NCBI RefSeq assembly: GCF_005280655.1
Contig: NZ_CP040058.1
Span: 1,526,001-1,590,000 of the forward strand
Direction: 5' to 3'
Source of the DNA: Anaerostipes rhamnosivorans
Lineage (GTDB): Bacteria; Bacillota; Clostridia; Lachnospirales; Lachnospiraceae
DNA: 64,000 bases
Shown: positions 27,574 through 35,319 of the stretch, piece by piece
Layout: each line of letters begins with the position of its first letter
How positions within the stretch are numbered: position 1 is the stretch's first letter
Made by a program: the position numbers and the translations under genes
The notes under the pieces: model-generated
Told to the model about the DNA's origin: nothing
Seen by the model: the letters and a program-made list of their open reading frames with translations, nothing else
Databases searched by the model: none

Positions 27574-27615
27574 AATACCAGAGAGTAGATTCTCTGGAAA
27601 GTAGGTGACGGACCA

Positions 27616-28365
27616 ATGAGAAAGAATCAAGCGGTACGAAGAAAACATAAATATTTTATCCTGCTGTTATTGGAGGTCCTGGGAACATGGATTTTATCGA
27701 TCCTGATCATCCAGTATTGTACTTCTACCCAGCAGACCGTGAAAAAACCAATCCCTGTCAGCAGTTTTGTGAGACCCAAGGAAGTAAAACATAGGGTGAA
27801 TACTCCTTGGAATCTGATGTTAGTCAACCATGAAAATGCTGTGCCGAATTACTATGAGCCTGATCTGACTACCCTAAAAAACGGATGCCAGGTTGACCGC
27901 AGAATACTGCCGGATCTGCAGCGGATGATGAATGCGGCCAGGAGCAGGGGACTTTATCCTTCTGTTTGTTCTGCATATCGTACATCCGAGCGCCAGTCTT
28001 ATCTTCTGGAACAGGATATCAATAAGTATATCAATCAGGGATATTCAGAAAACGAAGCCAAGAGAAAAGCAATGATGTGGGTGGCACTTCCGGGACGCAG
28101 CGAGCACCAGACCGGACTGTCATTAGACATCGTGGCCGTGGACTACCCTGTGCTGGACGTGACTCAGGAACGAAGGAAAGAACAGCAGTGGCTGATGAAA
28201 AACAGCTGGAAATACGGTTTTATCCTCAGATATCCAAAAGACAAGACCAGCATCACAAAAATCGGATACGAACCTTGGCATTACCGATATGTGGGGAGGA
28301 AAGCAGCCAGGGAGATGAAAAAAAAGAATCTCTGCCTGGAAGAGTATATAGACAAGCTTAATTAA
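27616..28365 (+). CDS. VanY-type D-alanyl-D-alanine carboxypeptidase
   Basis: 249 residues: a short cytoplasmic tail, one membrane anchor (about 12-34), and a zinc LD/DD-carboxypeptidase domain. The signature motifs are SAYRTSERQSYL, SEHQTGLSLDI (zinc His and Asp) and EPWHYRYVG (catalytic Glu region and zinc His). It trims the terminal D-Ala of peptidoglycan stems outside the membrane. The phased direct repeats in front of it suggest control by the upstream two-component system. A small hairpin (CCAGAGA/TCTCTGG, 27579-27598) lies in its leader. Confidence 0.92.
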   Translation: MRKNQAVRRKHKYFILLLLEVLGTWILSILIIQYCTSTQQTVKKPIPVSSFVRPKEVKHRVNTPWNLMLVNHENAVPNYYEPDLTTLKNGCQVDRRILPDLQRMMNAARSRGLYPSVCSAYRTSERQSYLLEQDINKYINQGYSENEAKRKAMMWVALPGRSEHQTGLSLDIVAVDYPVLDVTQERRKEQQWLMKNSWKYGFILRYPKDKTSITKIGYEPWHYRYVGRKAAREMKKKNLCLEEYIDKLN

Positions 28366-28367
28366 AG

Positions 28368-28409
28368 GAAGCCATTGCCCGGGCTGGTCAAACCCGGCAA
28401 TGGCTTCTG
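28368..28409. terminator. Terminator between vanY and the MORN lipoprotein gene
   Basis: GAAGCCATTGCC pairs with GGCAATGGCTTC, with a further GGG/CCC inside the stem. It lies between convergent genes and probably serves both. Confidence 0.85.
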
Positions 28410-28410
28410 C

Positions 28411-29361
28411 TCATTTTACTTTTTTTATATAACTTCCCGCAAAAACATACGTTTTGACCGTACCTCCATTTCGATTTTTATAGGAGGAATTTCCCATCGG
28501 TATGCAGTAGGCGTCTATAAAATCTGATTCATGAATCTGTTTAAGCTTTCCTGGATAATATACAATACAAACCTGTCTCTTGGAATAATTAACGAGAAGC
28601 AGCTCACTGATATCGTATCCATAACATGAATATGTATCAAACTCGACCACATAATAATTAGATAACTTTACAAGCTTATCTCCGTATTGGTCTGGATTTT
28701 TTAGGATCTGTTCAAGCTTTATGGAAGGATCCATTTTATTTTTTATCTTTTTCAGACTTTTGGCTGGGAATAATTCCTCATTGTACGACAAAAAGTTCTG
28801 GGCTTTATAGCAGACCGAAAAAGGCAGATCTTTATTAGAACCTAAATTGTTGAAGAGTTCCAGAAGATTTGGTGTAAAGGAACCTTCCGTAAAAGTCCCG
28901 GACTGTGTAAGATAGCTTTTATCATCAAAGACCAATTCTCCCTGTCCCTGCGCCAGGTTGTCCTTCCAGTACCCTGTATAGGTGGATTTTAAATCAGAGG
29001 GAGTCAGGGCCCTGTATTTCCCTTTGCCGTTCAGTTTTCCATCCATTGATTCACCTTCATAGATACCAGTGGTATCTGTGACGCCAAATTTGACTTTGCA
29101 GAGGTTGGTCTTTAGGTGTCCTTTGCCGGAGGGATGCCCCTTGGTAAAATCACCCTTGTAGTATAAATACTGTTCGCCATTCTTATACTGAAATGAACCT
29201 TCTCCTTCCGGTTTCTTGTCTTTCAGTGTCCCGGTAAACTTGCCCTTTAAATCCCTGTCGAGAAAAGAAACCGTCAGTTCTTTATTTTTTACATTTTTGG
29301 TGCAACCGGTGAGACACAAGATGACCAGACAAAAGACTGCGATAAACTTTAAATTCTTCAT
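28411..29361 (-). CDS. MORN-repeat lipoprotein, copy 1
   Basis: 316 residues. A lipoprotein signal peptide ends at the lipobox CLTGC, so the mature protein is anchored outside the membrane. Residues about 40-170 hold MORN-like repeats (GKFTGTLKDKKPEGEGSF, KGDFTKGHPSGKGHL, YEGESMDGKLNGKGKY, TGYWKDNLAQGQGEL). The C-terminal ~130 residues are a distinct domain with NPDQYGDKLVKLSNY. The 318-residue neighbour upstream has the same plan, so the two are tandem paralogs, probably one operon (17 bases apart). Function unknown. Confidence 0.85.
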   Translation of the reverse strand: MKNLKFIAVFCLVILCLTGCTKNVKNKELTVSFLDRDLKGKFTGTLKDKKPEGEGSFQYKNGEQYLYYKGDFTKGHPSGKGHLKTNLCKVKFGVTDTTGIYEGESMDGKLNGKGKYRALTPSDLKSTYTGYWKDNLAQGQGELVFDDKSYLTQSGTFTEGSFTPNLLELFNNLGSNKDLPFSVCYKAQNFLSYNEELFPAKSLKKIKNKMDPSIKLEQILKNPDQYGDKLVKLSNYYVVEFDTYSCYGYDISELLLVNYSKRQVCIVYYPGKLKQIHESDFIDAYCIPMGNSSYKNRNGGTVKTYVFAGSYIKKVK

Positions 29362-29378
29362 ATCCTACCCTCCTTTTG

Positions 29379-30335
29379 CTACTCGTGTTTTAAGAAACTG
29401 CCCGCCAATATCAGTACTTTTAATTTTTCGCCTGAATTGGTCTTATAGACAGAAGAAGCAAGAGGAAGTCCATATACAGTCTGATTACTGTTGGTGACAG
29501 CATTTTTTACCGGATCCAGACATATCACATAGACATAGATATTTTCAGAGGGTTTACCGATAAGAATCAAGGAAAGATCTTTGATAAATAGGTCCTTTTC
29601 CAATGTAGAATTTAGAACCGGATAGTTGGAAAATTTCATGATCTTATCTCCATACTTATCTGGATTTTTTAATACATCATAAAAATTGAGGGAGGTATCA
29701 ACAGATGCGGCAAGATCATTTTCATCTTTTGTCATAAAGAATTCACTGTTATTTTCTATGTATGACCCAGCCCTTGAAGAAACTTTATATTTTGGTCCCA
29801 CAAAGGTCCCGATTGTCTGATAGGAATCCAATGTGGAAGGTTCATAATAGCCGTTGTCAAAGTGGCCTATAAAGGCTCCGTCCCCCTCAATGGGGGAGTC
29901 GATACGTCCCGTTCCATTCATCATATTTGCAAGCCAGCTGCCCTTATAAATACAGCCTTTAAAGTCCTTAGGAGACAAAAATTCAAAACTTCCATCCCCA
30001 TTGGCCTTGCCATTGGAAACATGACCTTTATAGATCCCTGTGTAGGCCATTCCTGTAAAATAAGTTTTCATAAGGTTGGTACTAAGAGTACCCTTTCCGG
30101 TCATTTTACCTGATGAAATTTTGCCTTTGTATGTGAGATAGTCCTCTCCATTCTTATAGGAAAAGGTCCCTTCGGTTGGCTTGCCGTCTGTCATGAGGCC
30201 GGTATACCTGCCCTCATATTTCTTTTCTTGATACGTTAAAGTGACCGTCTTGTTTTTGACATTTTCTTCTTTTGAGCACCCAGCGGTCAGCAGGCACAAA
30301 AGACATAATAATGCCGCAATTCTTAATTTTCTCAT
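29379..30335 (-). CDS. MORN-repeat lipoprotein, copy 2
   Basis: 318 residues, same layout as the gene at 28411: signal peptide with lipobox LTAGC, then MORN-like repeats (GRYTGLMTDGKPTEGTF, KGKISSGKMTGKGTL, YKGHVSNGKANGDGSF, YKGSWLANMMNGTGRI), then a C-terminal domain containing NPDKYGDKIMKFSNY. The two proteins are clearly homologous but well diverged, so the duplication is old. Exported, probably surface- or wall-associated. Confidence 0.85.
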   Translation of the reverse strand: MRKLRIAALLCLLCLLTAGCSKEENVKNKTVTLTYQEKKYEGRYTGLMTDGKPTEGTFSYKNGEDYLTYKGKISSGKMTGKGTLSTNLMKTYFTGMAYTGIYKGHVSNGKANGDGSFEFLSPKDFKGCIYKGSWLANMMNGTGRIDSPIEGDGAFIGHFDNGYYEPSTLDSYQTIGTFVGPKYKVSSRAGSYIENNSEFFMTKDENDLAASVDTSLNFYDVLKNPDKYGDKIMKFSNYPVLNSTLEKDLFIKDLSLILIGKPSENIYVYVICLDPVKNAVTNSNQTVYGLPLASSVYKTNSGEKLKVLILAGSFLKHE

Positions 30336-30433
30336 ACTCTCTCATCTCCTGTATTGTTTTTACATAATTATATCATAAAGCAGAGAGAATTTGGGAAAAC
30401 CTTGTGTCAAACTTTATTGTACTGTGGGATATT

Positions 30434-30781
30434 TTATGGTTTGATATACGAAAAGCCGTCGTCCTGACGCTGGGCGATCTCCACTACGCCGGCAGGCACA
30501 ATATCAACAAAAGGCAGCAGGCGTCCGGGCGTGATATGATTTCCCATAAGAGCATTGCGGCAGGCGCAGATCCGGATCTTTGGCGATAGAGAGCACAGGG
30601 GTTCCTTCAGGCCGAGCTTTTCTGAGACAGAGTCTTGAAGTTCACAGACTGCAGGGCCGTTTGCCACTAATTCGATCTGATAAGGAATGGCCTGATCTTC
30701 CATATACCGGATCATATTCTGGATGTTTCCCAGAGCCATGTTCCATCTTGAACTTTCATCAATATGAAATAAAACGTTCAT
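30434..30781 (-). CDS. DsrE/DsrF-like small protein
   Basis: 115 residues. N-terminal NVLFHIDESSRWNMALGNIQNMIRY, then QIELVANGPAVCELQ, a single-Cys helix (RICACRNALMGN) and a VPAGVVEIAQRQDDGFSYI end are typical of the DsrE-like fold seen in sulfur-relay and related proteins. The cysteine region could carry sulfur, but the exact role is unknown. AGGAGG eight bases upstream fixes the ATG at 30781. It stands alone. Confidence 0.75.
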   Translation of the reverse strand: MNVLFHIDESSRWNMALGNIQNMIRYMEDQAIPYQIELVANGPAVCELQDSVSEKLGLKEPLCSLSPKIRICACRNALMGNHITPGRLLPFVDIVPAGVVEIAQRQDDGFSYIKP

Positions 30782-30925
30782 TCTTAGCACCTCCTGAATA
30801 AAATATATTATGATTTTAACATATATGACAGAACCATTACAGAAGGAAAAATAAGTTTCAGAAGGAAAAGCACTATTGGACGCAGGCGGGCATACAATGT
30901 TAAAAAGGCTTGGAGGTTGCTTTAC

Positions 30926-31549
30926 TTGCAGGCATTTTTAGAACCGCTGTCACAAGAAGAGGAACAATATTATTTAAAGAAAAGCCACCTGGGGGATATG
31001 GAGGCTAGAAATATATTAGTGGAACACAATCTTCGTCTGGTTGCCCATATTGTAAAGAAATACAATAATTTCGACAGGGATAAGGATGATCTGATATCTG
31101 TCGGAACCATTGGGCTGATTAAAGCAATCAATACCTATAATGTGGAAAAGGGGCACCGGCTGGTGACCTACGCTTCCCGGTGTATTGAAAACGAGCTTCT
31201 CATGATGCTGAGACAGGAGAGGAAAAGTGCAAAAGATACATCGTTGTATGAGCCGATCGGAATTGACAAAGAGGGGAATGAAATAAATCTTTTGGATGTA
31301 CTGGGGGCGGATGAGAACGACATAGTAGACGAACTGGATCTCAAGGAAAAAATTAGGGATCTTTATAAGATGGTAGACGAAATGGAGCCGTCCAGAGAAA
31401 AAAGTACACTGATCATGAGATATGGACTGTATGGAAAAAAGCCGATGACCCAAAAGGAAGTGGCAAAAGAACTGGATATTTCGCGTTCTTATGTGAGCCG
31501 TATTGAGAAAAAAGCTGTAGAGAAATTAAAGAGAAGATTAAAAATGTAA
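30926..31549 (+). CDS. sigK: Sporulation sigma factor SigK
   Basis: 207-residue sigma-70-family factor. Region 2 is the SigK-type GDMEARNILVEHNLRLVAHIVKKY and DLISVGTIGLIKAINTY; region 4 is MTQKEVAKELDISRSYVSRIEKKAVEKLK. SigK drives late mother-cell genes, so the organism is expected to sporulate. The reading frame is uninterrupted: no skin element splits it. The best start is a TTG about nine bases after GGAGG; another in-frame TTG (30917) abuts that site and is too close. A short N-terminal pro-sequence is possible but not obvious. Confidence 0.88.
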   Translation: MQAFLEPLSQEEEQYYLKKSHLGDMEARNILVEHNLRLVAHIVKKYNNFDRDKDDLISVGTIGLIKAINTYNVEKGHRLVTYASRCIENELLMMLRQERKSAKDTSLYEPIGIDKEGNEINLLDVLGADENDIVDELDLKEKIRDLYKMVDEMEPSREKSTLIMRYGLYGKKPMTQKEVAKELDISRSYVSRIEKKAVEKLKRRLKM

Positions 31550-31559
31550 GTTAAGATAT

Positions 31560-31592
31560 CTGCCGGAATTGTAAACAGGATTCTGGCAGTTT
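31560..31592 (+). terminator. Terminator after sigK
   Basis: CTGCCGGAAT and ATTCTGGCAG pair with one G-T wobble, then TTTCTATTTTT follows. Confidence 0.75.
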
Positions 31593-31600
31593 CTATTTTT

Positions 31601-31825
31601 ATGAAAGAGAGATTTGGATTTCCCAACGAGCAAATGAGAGAAAAGACATGTAAGCCGCAATTTATGAGCATAGACATCAAAAGATTACTTCATTCTAAAC
31701 TTCCGAAAGCAATGAAATTGGTTTGGCAGACCTTTCTGAAGGTTGAACCCCCTGAACACTCAGAAGAAGCAGAACCAGGGCATTGGACTGGCCTTGTGGG
31801 GATATTTTATCAATTGGACCGTTAA
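31601..31825 (+). pseudogene. Remnant of a GNAT acetyltransferase
   Basis: A 74-codon frame in which only the middle part looks protein-like: LPKAMKLVWQTFLKVEPPEHSEE resembles the first helix and following strand of GNAT acetyltransferases (typical start of the type LPKAMxLVWxTFLEFEAPDYSEEG). The catalytic acetyl-CoA-binding part is missing and the frame ends after unrelated sequence. It has no ribosome site at the conserved part. I read it as a decayed gene; this is a judgement from family memory only. Confidence 0.4.
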
Positions 31826-31910
31826 TCATAATCTAAATGTGAACAATTGGTGAATTTTTTGTGTAAATATGTTACAATATAACATATTATATAGAAAAGG
31901 GGTATGATTT

Positions 31911-33035
31911 ATGAAGAGAGAGAAAAGAATTTCAGTAGGTTTAATATTAATCTTTTTTGCAATTTGCTGTTTGAGTGGATGCAAGAAAAAAGCTACTCTT
32001 GCGGATGATTTTGAAAAAGATCAACTAAAAAAGATAACCACGCATGCTTTAGACTTTAAGGTACCCAAGGCATGGGATGATGCATCTGAAGAAGATGAGA
32101 TTAAATATCTCAAAATGGACAAAGAAGATGACAGTAAAATTGTAGCAGGTTGTTATGTCAAATACTTAGGAACTGAATCCAGCGTAACGGATGACAATGA
32201 TGAAATTACGAAAGACGTTTTAAAAGAGTATATTGGATCCGATTCTACGAACGTTAAACATGTTAAGACAATTAAATATAATTTTGATGGCGCAAATAAA
32301 CAAAAAGCTATTTCTTATGAGGACAAGGAAGAGAAGCAGGAATGGAATAACTATTCAGCAATTGTTACATGTGATGGTGTAGCATTCCATGTATGGTTTT
32401 ATGCTAAGAAGGATTTGGACTCTGAAGACGCGGCTAAGAAATTTTTTGATACCATTAACTTGAGTGATTATGTATCACCGAGGAAGTTAATAAAGATATC
32501 GGCTGCTTATGATGGAAGCACCATAGCGGGAACGGAAATAAGCGAAGATAATACAAGTATTTCTGTTACGGCGCATTTTGATGATGGAACCACAGAGTAT
32601 GTAACAGATTGGGGCGTAAGCAATCCTTCAGTTTTGAAAGCAGATAAAACTACATCATATAAAATAACGTATCTAGATAAAAGCTGTAACTTAAAAATAC
32701 GTTGTACTACCATATCTAAAGCAAAATATAAATCAAAATGCAAAAGTTATGGGTATACAAGCATTGCACGATATCCCGAAAAATATGAAGGTAAATATAT
32801 CAAGGTGTATGGTAAGGTTATCCAATCATTAAATGATACATATAGAATTGCGATGGATGGAAATTATGATCATATAGTATATGTGACAGCGAGTGGGGTA
32901 AAAACTGCTGGTAAGATATTAGAGGATGATATGGTCACTGTATATGGAAAATGTTCCGGTGAAACAACGTATGAGTCAGTTATGGGGGCTAGTATAACTC
33001 TTCCATCGGTAGAAGCAAAATATATCAGCAGATAG
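31911..33035 (+). CDS. Lipoprotein with C-terminal OB-fold-like domain
   Basis: 374 residues. Signal peptide with lipobox LSGCKKK. Residues about 40-185 form a soluble domain (VPKAWDDASEEDEIKYLKM onward). The next ~85 residues (ISAAYDGSTIAGTEIS, TVTAHFDDGTTEYVTDW-like stretch) look like an Ig-like bacterial surface domain. The end (YPEKYEGKYIKVYGKVIQ to YGKCSGETTYE) resembles the OB-fold tRNA_anti-like domain common in Firmicute lipoproteins. It is visibly more AT-rich than its neighbours, suggesting recent acquisition. Function unknown. Confidence 0.82.
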   Translation: MKREKRISVGLILIFFAICCLSGCKKKATLADDFEKDQLKKITTHALDFKVPKAWDDASEEDEIKYLKMDKEDDSKIVAGCYVKYLGTESSVTDDNDEITKDVLKEYIGSDSTNVKHVKTIKYNFDGANKQKAISYEDKEEKQEWNNYSAIVTCDGVAFHVWFYAKKDLDSEDAAKKFFDTINLSDYVSPRKLIKISAAYDGSTIAGTEISEDNTSISVTAHFDDGTTEYVTDWGVSNPSVLKADKTTSYKITYLDKSCNLKIRCTTISKAKYKSKCKSYGYTSIARYPEKYEGKYIKVYGKVIQSLNDTYRIAMDGNYDHIVYVTASGVKTAGKILEDDMVTVYGKCSGETTYESVMGASITLPSVEAKYISR

Positions 33036-33055
33036 AAAAACCTAATACAATTAAT

Positions 33056-33092
33056 AAAAATACCAGACAAAACTTAATTGTCTGGTATTTTT
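33056..33092. terminator. Bidirectional terminator
   Basis: A perfect 15-base stem (AAAAATACCAGACAA and its complement) with a 7-base loop, A-run on one side and T-run on the other, between convergent genes. Confidence 0.9.
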
Positions 33093-33103
33093 TATACAAA
33101 ATG

Positions 33104-33568
33104 TTATGAATAATTCTGAAGCGGCGTAACAGATACAGCACCGGTCAAATCAATATTTCGTGTGCCGGGAGAATAGGTCAGGCGAAATGACAGCCGCCCC
33201 TCAGCAGAAATTGCCTCGTTTGTAGTAAAGCTTCCCGATGCAGAAGCATTCCGCTCTGCTCCGGCAGGGGCAAAAAATGAATATAACAGACGGGGTGAGC
33301 CGTTGATATAGGGCAGGATCTGCATATAATTATTTGCTTCAGGAGTCGCAAGGAAAAGATAATTTATGAGATATAGATATCCCGGAGCCAGTAAGATCGT
33401 TGTATCATTCTCCAGCTGTATTCCGTCCCCTTCCTGGAAAACAGGGAAAAAATCTAAATATGTGCCGGAGGCGCTGTTATTAGAAGCACCGAATTGTGCA
33501 TAAAAATTAAGGGATTCCGGCGGAACAGGAGCCGGAGGGCATGGATTGTGACAGCAGCATTTGTCCAT
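33104..33568 (-). CDS. Cys/Pro-headed beta-rich protein, possibly spore- or surface-associated
   Basis: 154 residues. A short head rich in Cys and Pro (MDKCCCHNPCPPAPVPPE) is followed by a beta-rich domain (NFYAQFGASNNSASG, LLAPGYLYLINYLFLATPE, SFRLTYSPGTRNIDLTG). The layout resembles the TNF-like C-terminal domains of collagen-like exosporium proteins such as BclA, but no collagen repeat is present and the assignment is weak. No signal peptide is visible, which fits a mother-cell spore-coat protein as well as a cytoplasmic one. The sequence fits no enzyme family I know. Confidence 0.7.
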   Translation of the reverse strand: MDKCCCHNPCPPAPVPPESLNFYAQFGASNNSASGTYLDFFPVFQEGDGIQLENDTTILLAPGYLYLINYLFLATPEANNYMQILPYINGSPRLLYSFFAPAGAERNASASGSFTTNEAISAEGRLSFRLTYSPGTRNIDLTGAVSVTPLQNYS

Positions 33569-33649
33569 AAAACAATCCTTTTCTTTCTTTTACTTTATAA
33601 TATATAATAAGTACAGAATTGTGACACTAAGAGAAGGAGATAATCAGAA

Positions 33650-34030
33650 ATGAAACTGGGCAGGATACACCATGTCGCCATCATTGTCAGCGATTACGAG
33701 CGGTCTAAAGACTTTTACGTAAATAAGCTGGGGTTTCAGATCATAAGGGAAAACTACAGAGAGAGCAGAAGGGACTATAAGCTGGACCTGAAGCTTCATG
33801 ACTGTGAGCTGGAGATATTTTCAGGAAAAGGCCATCCCCAAAGACTGTCTTATCCAGAGGCCTGCGGTCTCAGGCATTTGGCGTTTTATGTAGAAGATAT
33901 AGAGCAGGCTGTAAAGGAATTGAATGCGGCAGGAATCAAAACAGAAGAAATTAGACGGGATACCTATACTGGCAAAAAAATGACATTTTTCCATGATCCT
34001 GACGGACTGCCGTTGGAGCTTCATGAATAG
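33650..34030 (+). CDS. Glyoxalase/VOC-fold protein (GloA2-like)
   Basis: 126 residues of the vicinal-oxygen-chelate fold: RIHHVAIIVSDYERSKDFYV at the start, ELEIFSGKGHP in the middle, LRHLAFYVEDIEQAVKELN, and FFHDPDGLPLELHE at the end, with metal-ligand His and Glu at the expected strand ends. Related to the SMU.1112c/YaeR and lactoylglutathione-lyase-like group; substrate unknown. A diverged copy of its last codons and following bases recurs at 35201-35236. Confidence 0.86.
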   Translation: MKLGRIHHVAIIVSDYERSKDFYVNKLGFQIIRENYRESRRDYKLDLKLHDCELEIFSGKGHPQRLSYPEACGLRHLAFYVEDIEQAVKELNAAGIKTEEIRRDTYTGKKMTFFHDPDGLPLELHE

Positions 34031-34042
34031 AAGAGAGCAAAT
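34007..34042 (+). repeat. 3' end of the VOC gene, copy 1 of a flanking repeat
   Basis: These 36 bases cover the last codons (LPLELHE), the stop and 12 following bases. They match 35201-35236 at 30 of 36 positions by hand count; the second copy would read LPLKFHE then stop. Confidence 0.7.
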
Positions 34043-34198
34043 AATCCGGATTTTACAGGTATGTGCCGTACCCGGTATATCCTAAGCCTATCCAGAAGTG
34101 CAACCTACAGTTGACACGTTGAATGGTGCTGATTGGTGGTATGCAACCGGGAAAAATAATAAAATACATGTATATTAATTATACAGAGGAGGATAAAA

Positions 34199-35188
34199 AT
34201 GATTTTTGCAGACAAACTGACACAACTTCGCAAAAAAGCAGGCTGGTCACAAGAAGAATTAGCGGAACAAATGAATGTTACGAGGCAGTCTGTTTCAAAA
34301 TGGGAGGGTGCACAATCGGTTCCTGACCTTGAGAAAATATTACGTCTTTCAGAGTTGTTTGGCGTCTCGACAGATTATCTGCTGAAAGATGAAATCGAAG
34401 ATGTAGAATGTTATACATCTTCAAATGAAGCATCTGCATTAAGGCGGGTATCAATAGAAGAAGCAAATGCTTTTCTTTCTGTAAAGGCTAAGACATCAAA
34501 GTCAATCGCAATCGCAACTTTTTTATGTATCGTATCGCCTGTTTGTCTGTTTTTACTGGGAGCAATGAGTGAAGTCCCGGAATATGGCTTAAAAGAGAAT
34601 GTGGCCGGAGGAATTGGAATGATTATTTTGATTATTCTTATCACAATTGCGGCTGCGATATTCATTTCAAGTGGAAGAAAAACAGCTGCATATGGCTATT
34701 TAGAGAAAGAAGTCTTTGAAACAGAGTACGGTGTGAGTGGAATGGTTACAGAGCGAAAAGTACAATATAATAAAACCCACACAGGAAATAATATCATTGG
34801 AACCACTCTTTGTATTATGGCGATAATTCCTTTGTTTGTAGGAGTAATGATGGATGAAAATAATGATTTGCTGTTTATGAAGATGCTTTCTGTTTCTTTT
34901 GTATTTATAGGAATTGGCGTAGTTTTCTTTGTTCGCAGCGGCATTGTATGGGCAAGCTATGAAAAACTTTTACAAGAAGGTGATTATACAAAGGAAAAGA
35001 AAAAGAACAGCACTGTAATAGAAGCGATTTCAGTTACCTATTGGCTCATTGCCACGGCAATATATCTGGGATATAGTTTTCTTACAAATAACTGGGAAAT
35101 CAGTTGGATCGTTTGGGTGGTTGCAGGAGTAGCATTTCCGGCAGTTATGAGTATAAGCAATTTAATCAATAGACAAAAAGGTGAGTAA
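34199..35188 (+). CDS. XRE-family membrane-bound regulator
   Basis: 329 residues. The first ~65 residues are a Cro/CI-type helix-turn-helix (LTQLRKKAGWSQEELAEQMN, VTRQSVSKWEGAQSVPDLE). From about residue 98 there are roughly six hydrophobic segments, so the DNA-binding domain is tethered to the membrane. Such proteins often sense envelope stress or antimicrobial peptides. AGGAGG fixes the start at 34199. It lies between two copies of the 3' end of the VOC gene, which suggests insertion or replacement. Confidence 0.85.
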   Translation: MIFADKLTQLRKKAGWSQEELAEQMNVTRQSVSKWEGAQSVPDLEKILRLSELFGVSTDYLLKDEIEDVECYTSSNEASALRRVSIEEANAFLSVKAKTSKSIAIATFLCIVSPVCLFLLGAMSEVPEYGLKENVAGGIGMIILIILITIAAAIFISSGRKTAAYGYLEKEVFETEYGVSGMVTERKVQYNKTHTGNNIIGTTLCIMAIIPLFVGVMMDENNDLLFMKMLSVSFVFIGIGVVFFVRSGIVWASYEKLLQEGDYTKEKKKNSTVIEAISVTYWLIATAIYLGYSFLTNNWEISWIVWVVAGVAFPAVMSISNLINRQKGE

Positions 35189-35200
35189 GGAAAGAACCGA

Positions 35201-35236
35201 CTTCCGTTGAAATTTCATGAGTAGAAGAGAACAAAT
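35201..35236 (+). repeat. Diverged copy 2 of the VOC 3' end
   Basis: In frame this reads LPLKFHE followed by a stop and AAGAGAACAAAT, matching 34007-34042. The rest of the second gene is absent, so it looks like a remnant. Confidence 0.65.
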
Positions 35237-35277
35237 GAGAGAAAGGGAACCATGACCAGCATGGTTCCCTTTCTCTC
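35237..35277. terminator. 18-bp perfect hairpin
   Basis: 35237-35254 (GAGAGAAAGGGAACCATG) pairs perfectly with 35260-35277 across ACCAG. It sits between the XRE gene (+) and the flavoenzyme gene (-), without a strong T-run on the + side. Confidence 0.75.
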
Positions 35278-35319
35278 TGTTATGAAAAATTGTTATGAAA
35301 AGAGTTTGGCAAGTGTTGT

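Noticed and set aside
34007..35236. Attachment-site pair of an integrated element
   Set aside because: The flanking copies are only about 83% identical and enclose one regulator gene with no integrase, so a recent integration is unlikely.
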